Below are positions 9,073 to 19,726 of a stretch of 64,000 bases of DNA, piece by piece (the first letter of the stretch is position 1; every line of letters begins with the position of its first letter). The notes below the pieces were generated by a model. The model was not told the origin of the DNA and made no database searches. It saw only the letters and a list, made by a program, of their open reading frames with translations. A program made the translations under genes and the position numbers. The stretch comes from Allomyces macrogynus ATCC 38327 (taxonomy: Eukaryota; Blastocladiomycota; Blastocladiomycetes; Blastocladiales; Blastocladiaceae), in assembly GCA_000151295.1 (NCBI GenBank), contig GG745341.1, positions 158,494 through 222,493 on the forward strand, in the 5' to 3' direction.

Positions 9073-11688
9073 CTATCCGCCACCCCATCGCTTCTTCTTT
9101 TTCTTGGCCTCCGCCGCTGCCGCCACTGCCGCCGCGGCCTCGGCTTCCTGCTTTGCGAGCTCCTCCTCGGCGCGCCGCTGCCGCTCCTTTTCACGTTCCT
9201 CGGCCTCCCGCTGCAACCGTGCCTCGTTCTCGGCCTCTTGTTTTTTCCGCTCCTCCTCGAGTCGAGCCAGTTCCTCTTCTTGCCGTTTGCGCGCAGCCTC
9301 GGTTTCTTGCCTCTCCTGCTCGATGCGCTGCATTTCGAGGTGCTTGGCCTCGTCGGCGGCGGCCTTGGTGGGCTTGCGGCTGCCGCGTGCACCGGCACCG
9401 GCGGCCGGGTGTGCAGCAGCCTGGCCGGCTTCCTCGGACTTTTTCTTGACCCAGGCCTCGTACTCGAACGCGAGCCGCGCTTGCTTCATCGCGTCGTCTA
9501 GAACAAATCAGACCAGATCGTCAGTGACGAGACGCCAAAGAGAACGAGCATTCTCAGCAAATGCATGCGCACCTTCTCCACCCGGCGGTATCGGCGAGAG
9601 CGCCAGCGGGACCGCTGCAGCCGCGGCCGGCGCCTTCTTGCGCTCGGTCCTTGGCGACGTGGTCGCCGCCTCCAAGTCCTCGATCGGCACAGCATTGACC
9701 ACGTCCGAGTAATCGATCATCAAGCTGTCGAGCTTATCGCGCAATCCGGCATTCTGGTGCTCAATCGCGATCCGCAGCCGCGCGGCCGCCTCGAGCCGGC
9801 GCTCCAACTCGCGCACGCGGTCATCGACCGCGGCCTTGGTTTTCGCCAACTCGCCCATCGCCGCCTCCAATTTCGTGCGGTCGCGCGTATACTTGTTCCT
9901 GGTCGACTCGAGCTCGCGCTCCAGCTTCTCGCACCGCCGCACCTCGTTCTCGGCCGTCACCGTCTTGGCATGCAGCAACTCGTCCATTTTCTTGCGCTCA
10001 AGCACGAGTTCCTTGTTGCGTTTCGTGAGCACCACAATCATATTGGTTTGCCGCAAGACCGACTCTTCCTCGGGCGGCGGGTCGGACCCGCGACGAGCCG
10101 CGCCCACGCGCTTCTGCGCCTCGTACGCGCGAATCTTGCCAGCTGCGCGGTGCAGCTGCGCCTCGAGTTTCGCGTACTGCTCGTCGTTCTTGCGCACACG
10201 CTGCCGCGCGTCCTTAGGGCCCGTCGGCTCCCATTGGTAGTCGGGGACGGCGTAGATGGCCGGGCCCCGGGGCCCGCCTTGCGAAATCAGGACGANNNNN
10301 NNNNNNNNNNNNNNNNNNNNNNNNNNNNNNNNNNNNNNNNNNNNNNNNNNNNNNNNNNNNNNNNNNNNNNNNNNNNNNNNNNNNNNNNNNNNNNNNNNNN
10401 NNNNNNNNNNNNNNNNNNNNNNNNNNNNNNNNNNNNNNNNNNNNNNNNNNNNNNNNNNNNNNNNNNNNNNNNNNNNNNNNNNNNNNNNNNNNNNNNNNNN
10501 NNNNNNNNNNNNNNNNNNNNNNNNNNNNNNNNNNNNNNNNNNNNNNNNNNNNNNNNNNNNNNNNNNNNNNNNNNNNNNNNNNNNNNNNNNNNNNNNNNNN
10601 NNNNNNNNNNNNNNNNNNNNNNNNNNNNNNNNNNNNNNNNNNNNNNNNNNNNNNNNNNNNNNNNNNNNNNNNNNNNNNNNNNNNNNNNNNNNNNNNNNNN
10701 NNNNNNNNNNNNNNNNNNNNNNNNNNNNNNNNNNNNNNNNNNNNNNNNNNNNNNNNNNNNNNNNNNNNNNNNNNNNNNNNNNNNNNNNNNNNNNNNNNNN
10801 NNNNNNNNNNNNNNNNNNNNNNNNNNNNNNNNNNNNNNNNNNNNNNNNNNNNNNNNNNNNNNNNNNNNNNNNNNNNNNNNNNNNNNNNNNNNNNNNNNNN
10901 NNNNNNNNNNNNNNNNNNNNNNNNNNNNNNNNNNNNNNNNNNNNNNNNNNNNNNNNNNNNNNNNNNNNNNNNNNNNNNNNNNNNNNNNNNNNCAAGAAGG
11001 TACCTTGATCTCCTGCAACAACTTATCCTTCTCGTCGGCCTTTAAATTCTCCGGAATCGCCACCTCGTTCGGGTTAAAACTGCGCATCGGCTTGGCTTTC
11101 GACTTGTAGGGCACGCGCCGGTCTTTCATGACCATGGCCTGCGTCACTTGCTCGTAGTGCTTGAGCTCTGCGCCGGCCGGTTTGCCGCCGACGCCGGGCA
11201 CGGCCACGGTGAGCGTCATTTTGGCGGAGGGTACGGGTAGGCCGGACGGCGGCAGGTGCACGGCGCCGGTGACGTGCGCGGTGGCCGTGGGCGCGACAGG
11301 GTGGGTGGCGGCAGCGGCGGCAGGAGGAGCGGCAGCGGGAAGGGGTGCGGGTGCGGGAGCGGGTGCATGTGTGGATGCCGGGGCCCCGGGAGCGAGAGCG
11401 ACAACGTCGAGTATCGCGGCGGCGGGTGCCGCAGCTACAGTCGTGCAGCGGATGCGTGCGCGTCAGCCGCGTCGGATCTGAACATTTTGCTGGATATAGA
11501 GTGCTCTGGGAATGAAGCGAGCCGGTGTCGTATTGCTGCCTTGTATACGCGGTCGGTTGTTGGCTCATTTCGCGTGACGGTGCGTGGCATGGCATACCGG
11601 CGGGCTTTGGCGGCGCCGCCGCAGTGTCTGCGGCAAGTGCCGCGGCCTTGGCGGCGGGTGGTGCTGGTTTCTTGCCGAGGGGACCCAT
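9073..11688 (-). CDS. Coiled-coil protein, interrupted by an assembly gap
   Basis: Visible exons are 11688-11598, 11434-11004, then a gap, then 10295-9573 and 9497-9073; introns of 163 and 75 nt fit GT-AG and keep frame. A GTACC donor sits just before the gap. The N-terminus is Ala/Pro-rich (MGPLGKKPAPPAAKAAALAA). A charged stretch follows (EQVTQAMVMKDRRVPYKSKA). After the gap comes a long heptad-rich coiled coil (NKELVLERKKMDELLHAKTV, RRCEKLERELESTRNKY). The last exon is a highly charged Glu/Arg/Ala helix ending in KKKKKRWGGG. I cannot place it in a family; a cytoskeletal or ciliary role would fit but is not shown. Roughly 230 codons may be hidden in the gap. Confidence 0.65.
10296..10992. 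other. Assembly gap (697 N)
   Basis: A run of N inside the coiled-coil gene. Apparent open frames through it are artefacts. The sequence just left of it is a perfect 16-bp GC palindrome (10261-10276). Confidence 0.99.
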
Positions 11689-12553
11689 GGTTGGCGAGCG
11701 TTGGTGCCGGCTGCTGTGCAACGTTGAGCAAGACGGCCACGAAACTTCGACGATCACTGTGCTGTATCAAAGTCAGGTGACCGCGTCTTGCTTTGCTGGT
11801 TGTCAAAGACGCCGTTGAACGACCAATCCTTTTTAACGATGTTGCTGGCGCGCTGCTGCGACGACCGGCTCAACCAACCGTTTTATGGTGAAAAAGGTCG
11901 CACATGTCGGCCTATTCGACTCCACCCGCCAGCGTTCGCGAATCTCGTGTGAGGCCGGCGCGGCCGGCGCGGCCCGACAAGCTGCTGTAGCATCCACACC
12001 CTCGCACCCTCGAGCAACGACAAGATGCACGACGGTGGCGTCTTGCTGACTTTAAGCTCCTTTTTTCAGTGCGCGCGGGACGCTGGCCAAGGACGAACGG
12101 GTCCAGCCCAGCGCCGCGAGTTTGCGCGCCACTCGCCTGTTGAGCATCGGCCGGGCCCAGCAGCAAGATATGCGGATAACCGAACAATCGAAGGAAAATC
12201 GTCGACGAGGTGGTTGTCTTTTCTCCCAAGCCACGAACCCTGTCATGCATCACGAACAATGTCCGAGTTGGTTCCCCGCAATCTTGGGCGCACGGCGTCG
12301 AGGTTGTTGCGCACGTCGCGTGGGCAAGCTGTCTCTCGCCACCATTTCCACGCGTGTGCGCGGTCTCGGCTGAGGTCCCTGGGCAACGTTGGTGCCACAG
12401 CGTCGTCGCCCATATTTGAGGAGCATAGGCCTCCGGCCCCACAATGCCGCGCGTCAGCCTTCGTGGTCTGCCTTTCCTCTCTCTTTTGCCCCGATTCGCG
12501 CGCGAGCGACACCACGTTGGTCCTCTCTCGTTCACTCGTTCCCGTGCCCCTTC
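11689..12553. other. Intergenic region
   Basis: About 865 bp between a divergent pair. Frames are open on both strands over 12.0-12.5 kb, but codon usage and content look like GC-rich non-coding sequence. I see no RNA gene or repeat. Confidence 0.45.
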
Positions 12554-12787
12554 ATGGCCAAGATCGCGTACAATCGGTGCAGCCGCGGCCTCGGCATGCT
12601 CGACCAGGACCTCGACTACCTGAGCGAGCCCAAGCCCACGAACCCCGCGGAGACGGAGGCGGCCGCGCGTTCGGCGGCATCGGCCACACCAAGTCCCACC
12701 AGTTCCATGTCTTCGGCACCAGTCAAACGGTCATTTTCGATTTCGCGTATGCTGTTCGGGTCGTCCAAGAGCAAGACGTCGCGGTAG
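12554..12787 (+). CDS. Small hypothetical protein, 77 residues
   Basis: An ATG in a good context (TTCATGGCC) opens MAKIAYNRCSRGLGMLDQDL, followed by an Ala/Ser/Pro-rich middle and a basic C-terminus (VKRSFSISRMLFGSSKSKTS). I do not recognise it. The first 25 residues look like folded, conserved-type sequence (two aromatic/cysteine positions, then an acidic DQDLDYL), while the rest looks disordered. No signal peptide or membrane segment is present. It could be a genuine small gene or the first exon of something longer, but no convincing donor is seen before the stop. Confidence 0.4.
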   Translation: MAKIAYNRCSRGLGMLDQDLDYLSEPKPTNPAETEAAARSAASATPSPTSSMSSAPVKRSFSISRMLFGSSKSKTSR

Positions 12788-13604
12788 TTAGACTGGCCAG
12801 AACCAAGACCAGGGGAGGCAAGGCCAAGCGGACGGGATGCTCGAAACTAAATACCGCGCATGCGGCGGCAAGGGCGGGCATCACATCACATTGCCGGTCA
12901 GGCAGCGGGGACGCCTTGCTCGCAGCGGCCAAGCTCGCGGCGCACGCCGTCGAAGGTGCCAAGGCCGGGCGTGTACATTGTATCATAGTTAGATTCTAGG
13001 GGGAATGCCAGTGTGTTTGTGCTTCTTTTTCGGTTTTGGTTGAGCGGGCGATGTAAGGAAACGATGATAGCTTGCCTCAATTCACGGCGGCAGCCGACTG
13101 GAGATTCGCTCAAAGAGCGCCCGCGACAAACCCTTTCGTCGAATGGTCCCGCCCACCGTTCTCCACCATTTTGCTTGCAAGCTGCTCCATCGCGGCGGCC
13201 GCAAGCGCGCTAGGCGAATGGCCACGGTCGGTCGCCGGCAACGAACACGCAAGGGGCAAGCGTGCCAGGCCGGACCATCGCTGCACGTGATGGGGCCGCG
13301 AGACGGTGCGAGACAAACGCTGCCACGCCCAACAGAGAGTGGCCAAGCAGCGCGAAGCGTGCCGTCGCCATCGTCGTCGCCGCTCGCGCTCTTCTCTTCT
13401 CCACTAGGTGTCCAGCACCTCATCGGCCCGTTAAGCGCTCCCGCTCTCCAGCACTCTCGCGACTCCCCGCACCCACCGCGCTCTGCCCGCGCAGCACCAG
13501 CACCTCCTCGTTCACCTTCAACTCGCGCGCGCCGCCGCCAGCCGTCCAAGCACGCGGCCACACGTACCCTGCCACCAACCCACCTCCCCACCTCGACACC
13601 TACC
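12788..13604. other. Intergenic region upstream of the SEC9-like gene
   Basis: 817 bp. The SEC9-like frame remains open upstream to 13143, but the residues there (Arg/Pro/Ser-rich) do not resemble coding sequence and the ATG at 13605 is well placed. A pyrimidine-rich CACC/CTC stretch precedes that ATG, as in other 5' leaders here. Confidence 0.45.
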
Positions 13605-14894
13605 ATGAGCTACAACTCGGGCTACCCGGCGCCGCGCGCGCGGTCGCGCAGTCGCGGCCCCGCCGAGGACCGGTACTACGGCGGCAGCAGCTCGCCATCG
13701 GCCGCGCAGCCGCCGCGCGCCGACTCGGGTTACATGGACCCGAACGCGCGCGGGCGCGGCGGATACGGTGACCAGGGTGGGCGTGGCGGGTACCAGAGCC
13801 AGGGCGGGTACCAGGGCGGGCAGGGTGGGTACCAGAGCCAGTACCAAGGCAGCGGCGGGTACCAGAGCCAGTACCAAGGCAGCAGCGGCTACGGCGCGTC
13901 GTCCTCGTCCTCCGCCGTCGCGCAACGCGGGCAGTACTACCCGCCGGCCCCCGCGGATGCGCGCGCCGAGCTCTTCCAAGGGTCCGGGTACGACCCGCGC
14001 ACTGGAGGCCGCAGCCCCGCGCCGCCACCTGCTGGTGCGCCGTCGGGCGAGTACGAGCGCCGCCACCATCCGCAGGAGGCCGAGGGCGTGTTTTACTCGG
14101 CCGAGGACGAGGAGCGCGCGTACCAGGACACGTACGCGGAAATTCAGCAGGTCAAGGGCGAGTCGGTGCAGACGTCGCGGTCGGCGTTGCGCAAGATTCG
14201 CGAGACCGAGGAGGTGGCGGCGTCATCGATGCGCCGGTTGCAGGAACAGAACGGTACGTTCTGAAAGACGATGTAGAGTGAGACCGCTGTTCGCGTCGAG
14301 ACTGACGCTCCGTCCCTGATACCAACAGACAAGCTTACACACGTCGAGGAGCGCATGACGCAGGCCGAGTACCACGCGCACAAGGCCGAGAACAAGACGC
14401 AGGACCTGCAAAAGCTCAACAAAAACTTTATCCTCTCGACGTTTTCCTTCTCCAACCCGTTCACGCGGTCGAAGCGCAAGGAAGAGAAGCTGCGCAAGGA
14501 ACTCGAGGCCAAGAACAAGCTCGCCGCCGAAAAGGAGGCGTTACGCAAGGAAAACGCGGCGCAGCAGCGCAACCTCGAGACGTCGCTGAACGACGCCGAG
14601 GGCAGGCACACGCCAGGTCACTATCCGGGAGCTTCGTCGAGCTCAGCGGCGCCGCAGCGGTCACGCGCGGATTACTTGCCCGAGGAGGAGAATTGCGAAA
14701 TGGAGCGCGAGATTGACTCGAACCTCGACGAAATTTCGTCGGGGCTCGGGCGGCTCAAGATGATGGGGCTGGCCATGGGCGACGCGATTGATCAGTCGAA
14801 TGAGCAGTTGGGCCGGATTGATCGTCGCACCGACCAGGTGCACGACCGCGTGCAGCGCACGGGCGCCAAATTGCACCAGATGGCGCGCAAGTAG
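13605..14894 (+). CDS. SEC9: SEC9/SNAP-25-type Qbc-SNARE with prion-like N-terminus
   Basis: A target-membrane SNARE for exocytosis that supplies two helices to the complex with a syntaxin and a synaptobrevin. Exons 13605-14253 and 14329-14894 (intron 75 nt, ACTGACG branch) give 404 residues. The Qb helix spans the intron (VQTSRSALRKIRETEEVAAS then MRRLQEQNDKLTHVEERM). The linker carries NPF (SFSNPFTRSKRKEEKL), as in fungal Sec9. The Qc helix is near the end: MEREIDSNLDEISSGLGRLK, MGLAMGDAIDQSNEQLGRID, then RTDQVHDRVQ. The first 180 residues are disordered and include Gly/Tyr/Gln repeats (GGYQSQYQGS). There are no palmitoylation cysteines in the linker and no transmembrane segment, as expected of Sec9. 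Confidence 0.88.
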
Positions 14895-15081
14895 TAAGGT
14901 CGCGTCGGTCAAGACGTCGAGTGCAGATTTGTGTTTTGGGTGTCGCTGTTGGTTGAAATCGTGTAATTGGTAATGCTTGTCGTGGCGGGTTGTCTGACCG
15001 CCACGGATCGCAATGGGACGGATCTTTTCCTCATCATTTCGCACCTCTCGCTCGCTTCAATCGAATCAACTTGGGCCATCT

Positions 15082-16551
15082 TCAATTATCCACCACCGGC
15101 CGCTGCGGCGTAATCACGGCCCCACTATCCGGCGACATGACATACCCTTCCCGCACTGCTCCAGCACCACGGCGCGGATCCATGGCCGTTGGCGGCGGCG
15201 CGACCACCGCGGGTCCAGGCCCAACATGCATGTACCGCACAACATCGTCGAGCCGGCGCGCCAGCTCGACCGGCGGAAACTCTGCACGTACGCGCCGGCG
15301 CGACCCACGGCGGCGACGCGCGGTAACCGCGACCGCGCCGTCATCCGACGCGTCCGACTCGTGCCCCGCCGTTGGCACCGGCGTCGACGGCAAATCGACG
15401 TGGAGCGCGCGCACGCGGCGCAGGTACTCGCCCGGATCGTTCCGGTCGCGTCCCGCACGGCCCGCGAGTCCGCTGGCTCTCCTCATCCGTTCCTCCTCCT
15501 CGTCCTCGTCCTCGTCGTCCGCGTCGCCGCCGTCGGCGTCGCCGTCCGGATCGTTATGCGTGCCGCGAATATAGTCGACCTTCGCGTTCACGAGCCGGTC
15601 GTGGTGCTTGATCTCCAAATCGAGCCGCGCCTGGACCGCGGCCGCTGGTACGCCAACCGCTGAACGCCATGGCGCCATCAATGGCTGCACGGGGGTCGCA
15701 GTGTCGGCGGTATTCGCGCCCGCCGTCGCCAGCGCCGCGGCGAGTCAACGACGGGCGCGTTTCGCCGGCGGCCCCATATCATCCACCGCGCCCAATCTCG
15801 CCCCACCCACGCCCACCGCGGCGACGCGCTTGACCCTCTCCTTCTCGCTCCCCACCATCTCCCTTTCCTGATCCGCGAGCGGCGGTCCGGGGCGGGACCG
15901 CAACCACTCGGGCGCGTGCGCCGCGTGAGGGCGGGTCGCGGGTGTTGCAAACGGGAGGACGAGAAATTCTTTCAATGCGGCGGCGGGCATCGCGTGTGCG
16001 AGTGCGGCCATGCGCGCGGTCATGACTTGCAGGCGGGTAAGCAGAGCCGGGTCGGGCAGTTGTGGCGCGTGGTGCCGCAGGTCGTGCGCGGCCGCGAGAA
16101 GGCCGTCGAGGTGCCGCGCGACGGCATCGAGGTGCGCGTGCGCTTCGGTTGTTGGGGGGCGTGGTGGAGCGGCGGCGGCGGCGGCGGCGGCGGTGGGGTT
16201 GGAGGTGGTGGCGCGGCCATTGTGCCGGTGCCTGGACGAGGTCGTGGCGCGGATCGGTGGCGGATAAGAGAGCGTGAACGCGGCTGCAGCAAGTTGTTGG
16301 CCTCGTAGCGGCGCGTTGGCGTGCAGGACGAGCAGGCCAAGGAAGGCATCGACGAAAGGAATGACGACCGACCCGCGCGATGTGGTGCGGGACACCAAGG
16401 CACGTGCCTCACGCGAGATGCGCGTGCGAGGTCGCCACGAGGCAGCCTGTTTCGGATTCGTTTGTCGCAACGAACTCCCCTCGGTGCTGCCCCAGCTGAG
16501 CCACATGCCGGCCCCGGGTTGCCGCCCAACCTGACGTGAAAAATCAAACAT
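15082..16551 (-). CDS. MED8: Probable Mediator complex subunit 8
   Basis: MED8 belongs to the Mediator head module, bridging regulators and RNA polymerase II. The core at about 16150-15870 reads HLDAVARHLDGLLAAAHDLR, then LPDPALLTRLQVMTARMAAL, then LKEFLVLPF and EWLRSRPGPPLADQEREM. This follows metazoan MED8 in order: paired helices, VIIPLVLS-type strand, and the hallmark LRTKPDPEVEEQEKQ. An in-frame TGA at 15745-15747 is best explained by an intron, 15816-15685 (132 nt), in which that TGA is part of a TTGAC branch site; the frame resumes at 15684. The C-terminal exon is acidic then Arg-rich. The N-terminus is uncertain: the ATG at 16551 is the farthest in-frame start, and the poly-Ala tract near 16170-16190 comes from a GGC repeat. 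Confidence 0.55.
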
Positions 16552-16611
16552 CGCGCCACGCGCCGGCCACACGGCTACAACCCGAATGGACTTCGCGCCG
16601 CCGACGCGCCG

Positions 16612-16618
16612 TATAAAG
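16612..16618 (+). promoter_or_regulatory. TATA box of the acyl-CoA-binding protein gene
   Basis: TATAAAG, 75 bp upstream of the ACBP start codon, in an otherwise GC-rich region. The spacing fits a TATA promoter with a short leader. Confidence 0.6.
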
Positions 16619-16692
16619 CGGCCACACGCCCGCCAAGAGTGCGACCCGGTTCTGCAGCTCTCTCCACGACCACCACAACGACCATCAACACC

Positions 16693-17213
16693 ATGCCCAG
16701 CGTACGTTCATGGACCACACCACGCACGCCCGGACCAGAGCGCGCCCAGAGGAAGGCGCGCCCAGAGGAAGGCGCGCCCAGCGAGTCGCATCGCACGTGC
16801 ACGACCCGTCCGTGACGCGCGCACGGCCAGATTTCGTGTGTTCGTGCTTCAGCGCCGGTTGCGAGAGTCTCTGCCGCCGCCGCTGCTGCTCCGTGCTCCT
16901 CGTGCCGCTCTCAACCTACCGCCACGATCTCGCGACTGACCCAGCCCGCCTTCGTACCGTTCTCCAGGACGCGTTCACCCAGGCCGCCGAGGAAGTTAAG
17001 TCGCTCGCCTACCAGCCTTCGAACGACGAGCTGCTCGAGCTCTACGCGCTCTACAAGCAGGCGACCGTTGGCGACAACACGACCGCGCGCCCGGGCATGT
17101 TCGACCTCAAGGGCAAGGCCAAGTGGGACGCGTGGGCCGCCAAGAAGGGCCTGGCCTCGGAAGAGGCCGAGGCAAAGTACATTGCCCTCGTCGAGGAGTT
17201 CAAGAAGAAGTAA
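16693..17213 (+). CDS. ACB1: Acyl-CoA-binding protein
   Basis: ACBP is a small cytosolic protein that binds and ferries long-chain acyl-CoA esters. The first exon is only three codons (MPS, 16693-16701). A 266-nt intron follows, with a TCTCCAG acceptor, and exon 2 (16968-17213) supplies the rest of the 84-residue protein. The family signature is intact: [20 protein letters not shown], then [35 protein letters not shown]. The conserved Tyr and Lys residues of the acyl-CoA pocket ([12 protein letters not shown]) are present. Length matches the usual 84-90. The unusually long intron contains a short direct repeat of GAGGAAGGCGCGCCCA at 16750-16775. Confidence 0.95.
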
Positions 17214-17404
17214 GCAGCAAGTCGAGCAGGCGCGTGCGAGTCGCGGCGGCGTCGGCCACGAAGCGCGTGCGACGCGCGCGTAACTGGTTTCGGCCGCGCA
17301 CTGTCGTGCGTGCTCGTCGCGCCGCCGGTTGCCATGATTGTACCATATCTCGCCAAAACAGAAATCTGGATTTTTGGACCCTCCGCTCGCCCTTCAAGTC
17401 TCGC

Positions 17405-19451
17405 TCAGGTGCCAGTCTGCTCTACGACAACCGGCCTCACCGCGCTCCACGCGGCCGACCCGACCCAGTCCGTCCACACGGCGCGGAACACGCGTGCCAA
17501 GATGACCGCCACGACCGCACCGATCCACCACCCCCACCCGCCCAAGATCCCGACCCGCGTCGCCTCCTCGCGCGTACGCGCCTTGGCACTTGCCGGCCCC
17601 AGCGCCACCGATCCACTCGCCGCGCCAACCACCTCGTCAAACACGCACAGCAGCGCGCCGTCATCCTGTTCCTGCTGCCGCTGCCTCATCCCCCGTCGGC
17701 GCTCCTTGCCGTGCTCAGGCTCGACCTCGTTCGCGCCCGCCGCGTGCCCGCCATACACGACCAAACTCTCCGCCAACGTGAACGCGTCCGCGTCGGCAGG
17801 CACCAAATGCCGAATCCGCGCGTGTTCCGCCCACGCCCAGAGCGTTGCGACGGGCACCGCCTCCAACTCGGCCACCGTCCAATCCCCTTCCGGCATCCTC
17901 GGCAATTCATCCCCCATCGGCACGAGCGCGTTCCGCGGCACCCGGTCCATCCGCCACGGAAACGCGTGCGCATACCCCCTCTCCCGTGCTCCCTCCATCG
18001 GCCCGCGGTAGACGGTCCCTTCGACGCTCGGACACAAGTAGCACAACCGGCGCACGAGCGCATACAGTTCATCAAAGTACCCAACGACAAAATGCCGCGG
18101 CGCAGTGGTTAGGTGGTGCATTACGCGGTCCGAGTCGGCGGCGCCTGTGGGTCGTAACCCGCCGACGATCAGCGGCGCGCAGGTCAGCTCGAGGACCAGC
18201 ACGCCGCGGCCGACAATGTCCCGGAACAGCGCGAGCTTGGCGATGGTCGAGAGCGGGACGTGATGTGCGTGCGCTGCGCGCGGAGGAACGCGAGGTAGAG
18301 CCGGGCGCGGTCGCGCGCGGCATCGGGCACGGGCGAGCCAGGTCGGTCGCGGAGCGGCGGCGGTAAGTCCTGCGACGCGTGTTTCGAATCCGTCCTCGCG
18401 TCCTCGTCCTCCTCGCCGGCCCACGCACACAGCTCGTCGACGAACCGCCGGCGCAGTCGGCTCGTCTCACTCTCCACTTCCCCAACACTCTCATGCACGA
18501 CGACGTACGACACGCTCAACTCGTCGACCGCAAACTCGTACCCCAAATCATACCTCTCCGTCGGCCGGTGCACCTTGTCGACCCGCGCGACCGCCAGGGA
18601 CACCTGGCCCGGGAACGGCGACGGCAGTGTCACGCCACCGACCGTGACCGAAAACAATTGCGCGGCCTCGGTGCGCAGCCACGGGTAAGGGTCGTGTCCG
18701 CGTGGAGACACGGCGGGTAGGCGGAACCCGAACGGGTCGTTGGCCGGAACAGAGTGGGTCGGGGTGGTGGGCAAATCGAGCAGGGCGTCGGCGGCGTCGT
18801 AGGCGCGCGCGAGGGACCGGAACCGGCCGCTGGTGGACATGGGCACGGCGGTACCGGTGGCGAGGAGGGAAGCGAGAGTGTCCGGGTGCCGCCCAAGTTG
18901 CGCCCATTCGGCGACGAGGTGGGGGTGCGCAGCGAATTTGGCCATGACGGTGCCTGGATGGCGAGGGCGCCGCGGGATCGGGGGTCAGTCGCGCAGAACC
19001 TGAGCGTGGTGGGCAGATACAACGTACCGACGGCGTAGAGCGTCGTGTCGTGGCCGCACGCGGCATAGTAGACGTCGTCGACGCGACGCACTTGCGCGCT
19101 CGCCGCGTGGTCCTCGGCCGGGTCGGTGGGCGGATGGTGCGTGAAGACGTGCTGCAGCAAGTGCCAAACGGCGTCCTTCGCGGTCCACCACGACCACGCG
19201 CTTGGCGGGTCATCGTGTTGAGCTGGATCGGCGCCGAGCTCGTCGTTGTGCTCACTGTTTTCGTTTGCATCACGACTCGACTTGGCTGGTTTAGTGCGGG
19301 CCGCACGGCGCCGTCGTCGCGTGCGCTCGGACGCGTCGCGGTCGGCGAGCGGCGCGCGGTATCCGGTTTCCTGGACGGCCAGGCGGCTCGAGGGCTTGGG
19401 GAAGACGGGAGGCGGGAGCGCGACGGTCGCGGGCGTGGCCGTCGAGGACAT
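17405..19451 (-). CDS. Uncharacterised protein with C-terminal membrane anchor; apparent frameshift
   Basis: Exon 1 is 19451-19028 and exon 2 starts at 18953 (intron 74 nt, CTGAC branch, CCAG acceptor), giving the join TLYAVG/TVMAKFAAHPHLVAEW. Reading continues cleanly to about 18270 (ARDRARLYLAFLRA) and resumes in another frame at VPLSTIAKLALFRDIVGRGV. No GT-AG intron fits there, so a one-base indel in the assembly or a real mutation is likely. The C-terminus has a hydrophobic helix (GWWIGAVVAVILARVF) near residue 620, suggesting a tail-anchored or single-pass protein with its bulk in the cytosol. The folded middle contains several beta-type stretches (YDLGYEFAVDELSVSYVVVH). I do not recognise a family. 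Confidence 0.6.
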
Positions 19452-19726
19452 GGCGGCTGCGGGGCGCGCGCCTGGAGGCGAGCGTGCGGTACCTTGCAAA
19501 TGCAAATGCACTTGGTAGAGTTGCCGTGTTCGTCGTCGTCGTGATGGATCGCGCCAGCGATAGCTATTCGATGGCAGCGACAGGCGCGACGACAAGACAC
19601 GGGCGCTGCCACGAACGGAGTGACAAGCGCGTGCCCTGGGCAACCCCGCGTCTCGCGGCGGCCGCGAGACGGGCGCGTGGTCGAGTCGGTCGCGCGCTGA
19701 CTCCACTTTGGCCATCCGCGCGCGCC

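Noticed and set aside
11912..12999. Open frames on both strands between 11.9 and 13.0 kb
   Set aside because: No similarity, mutually overlapping, and coding character only in the short 12554-12787 frame.
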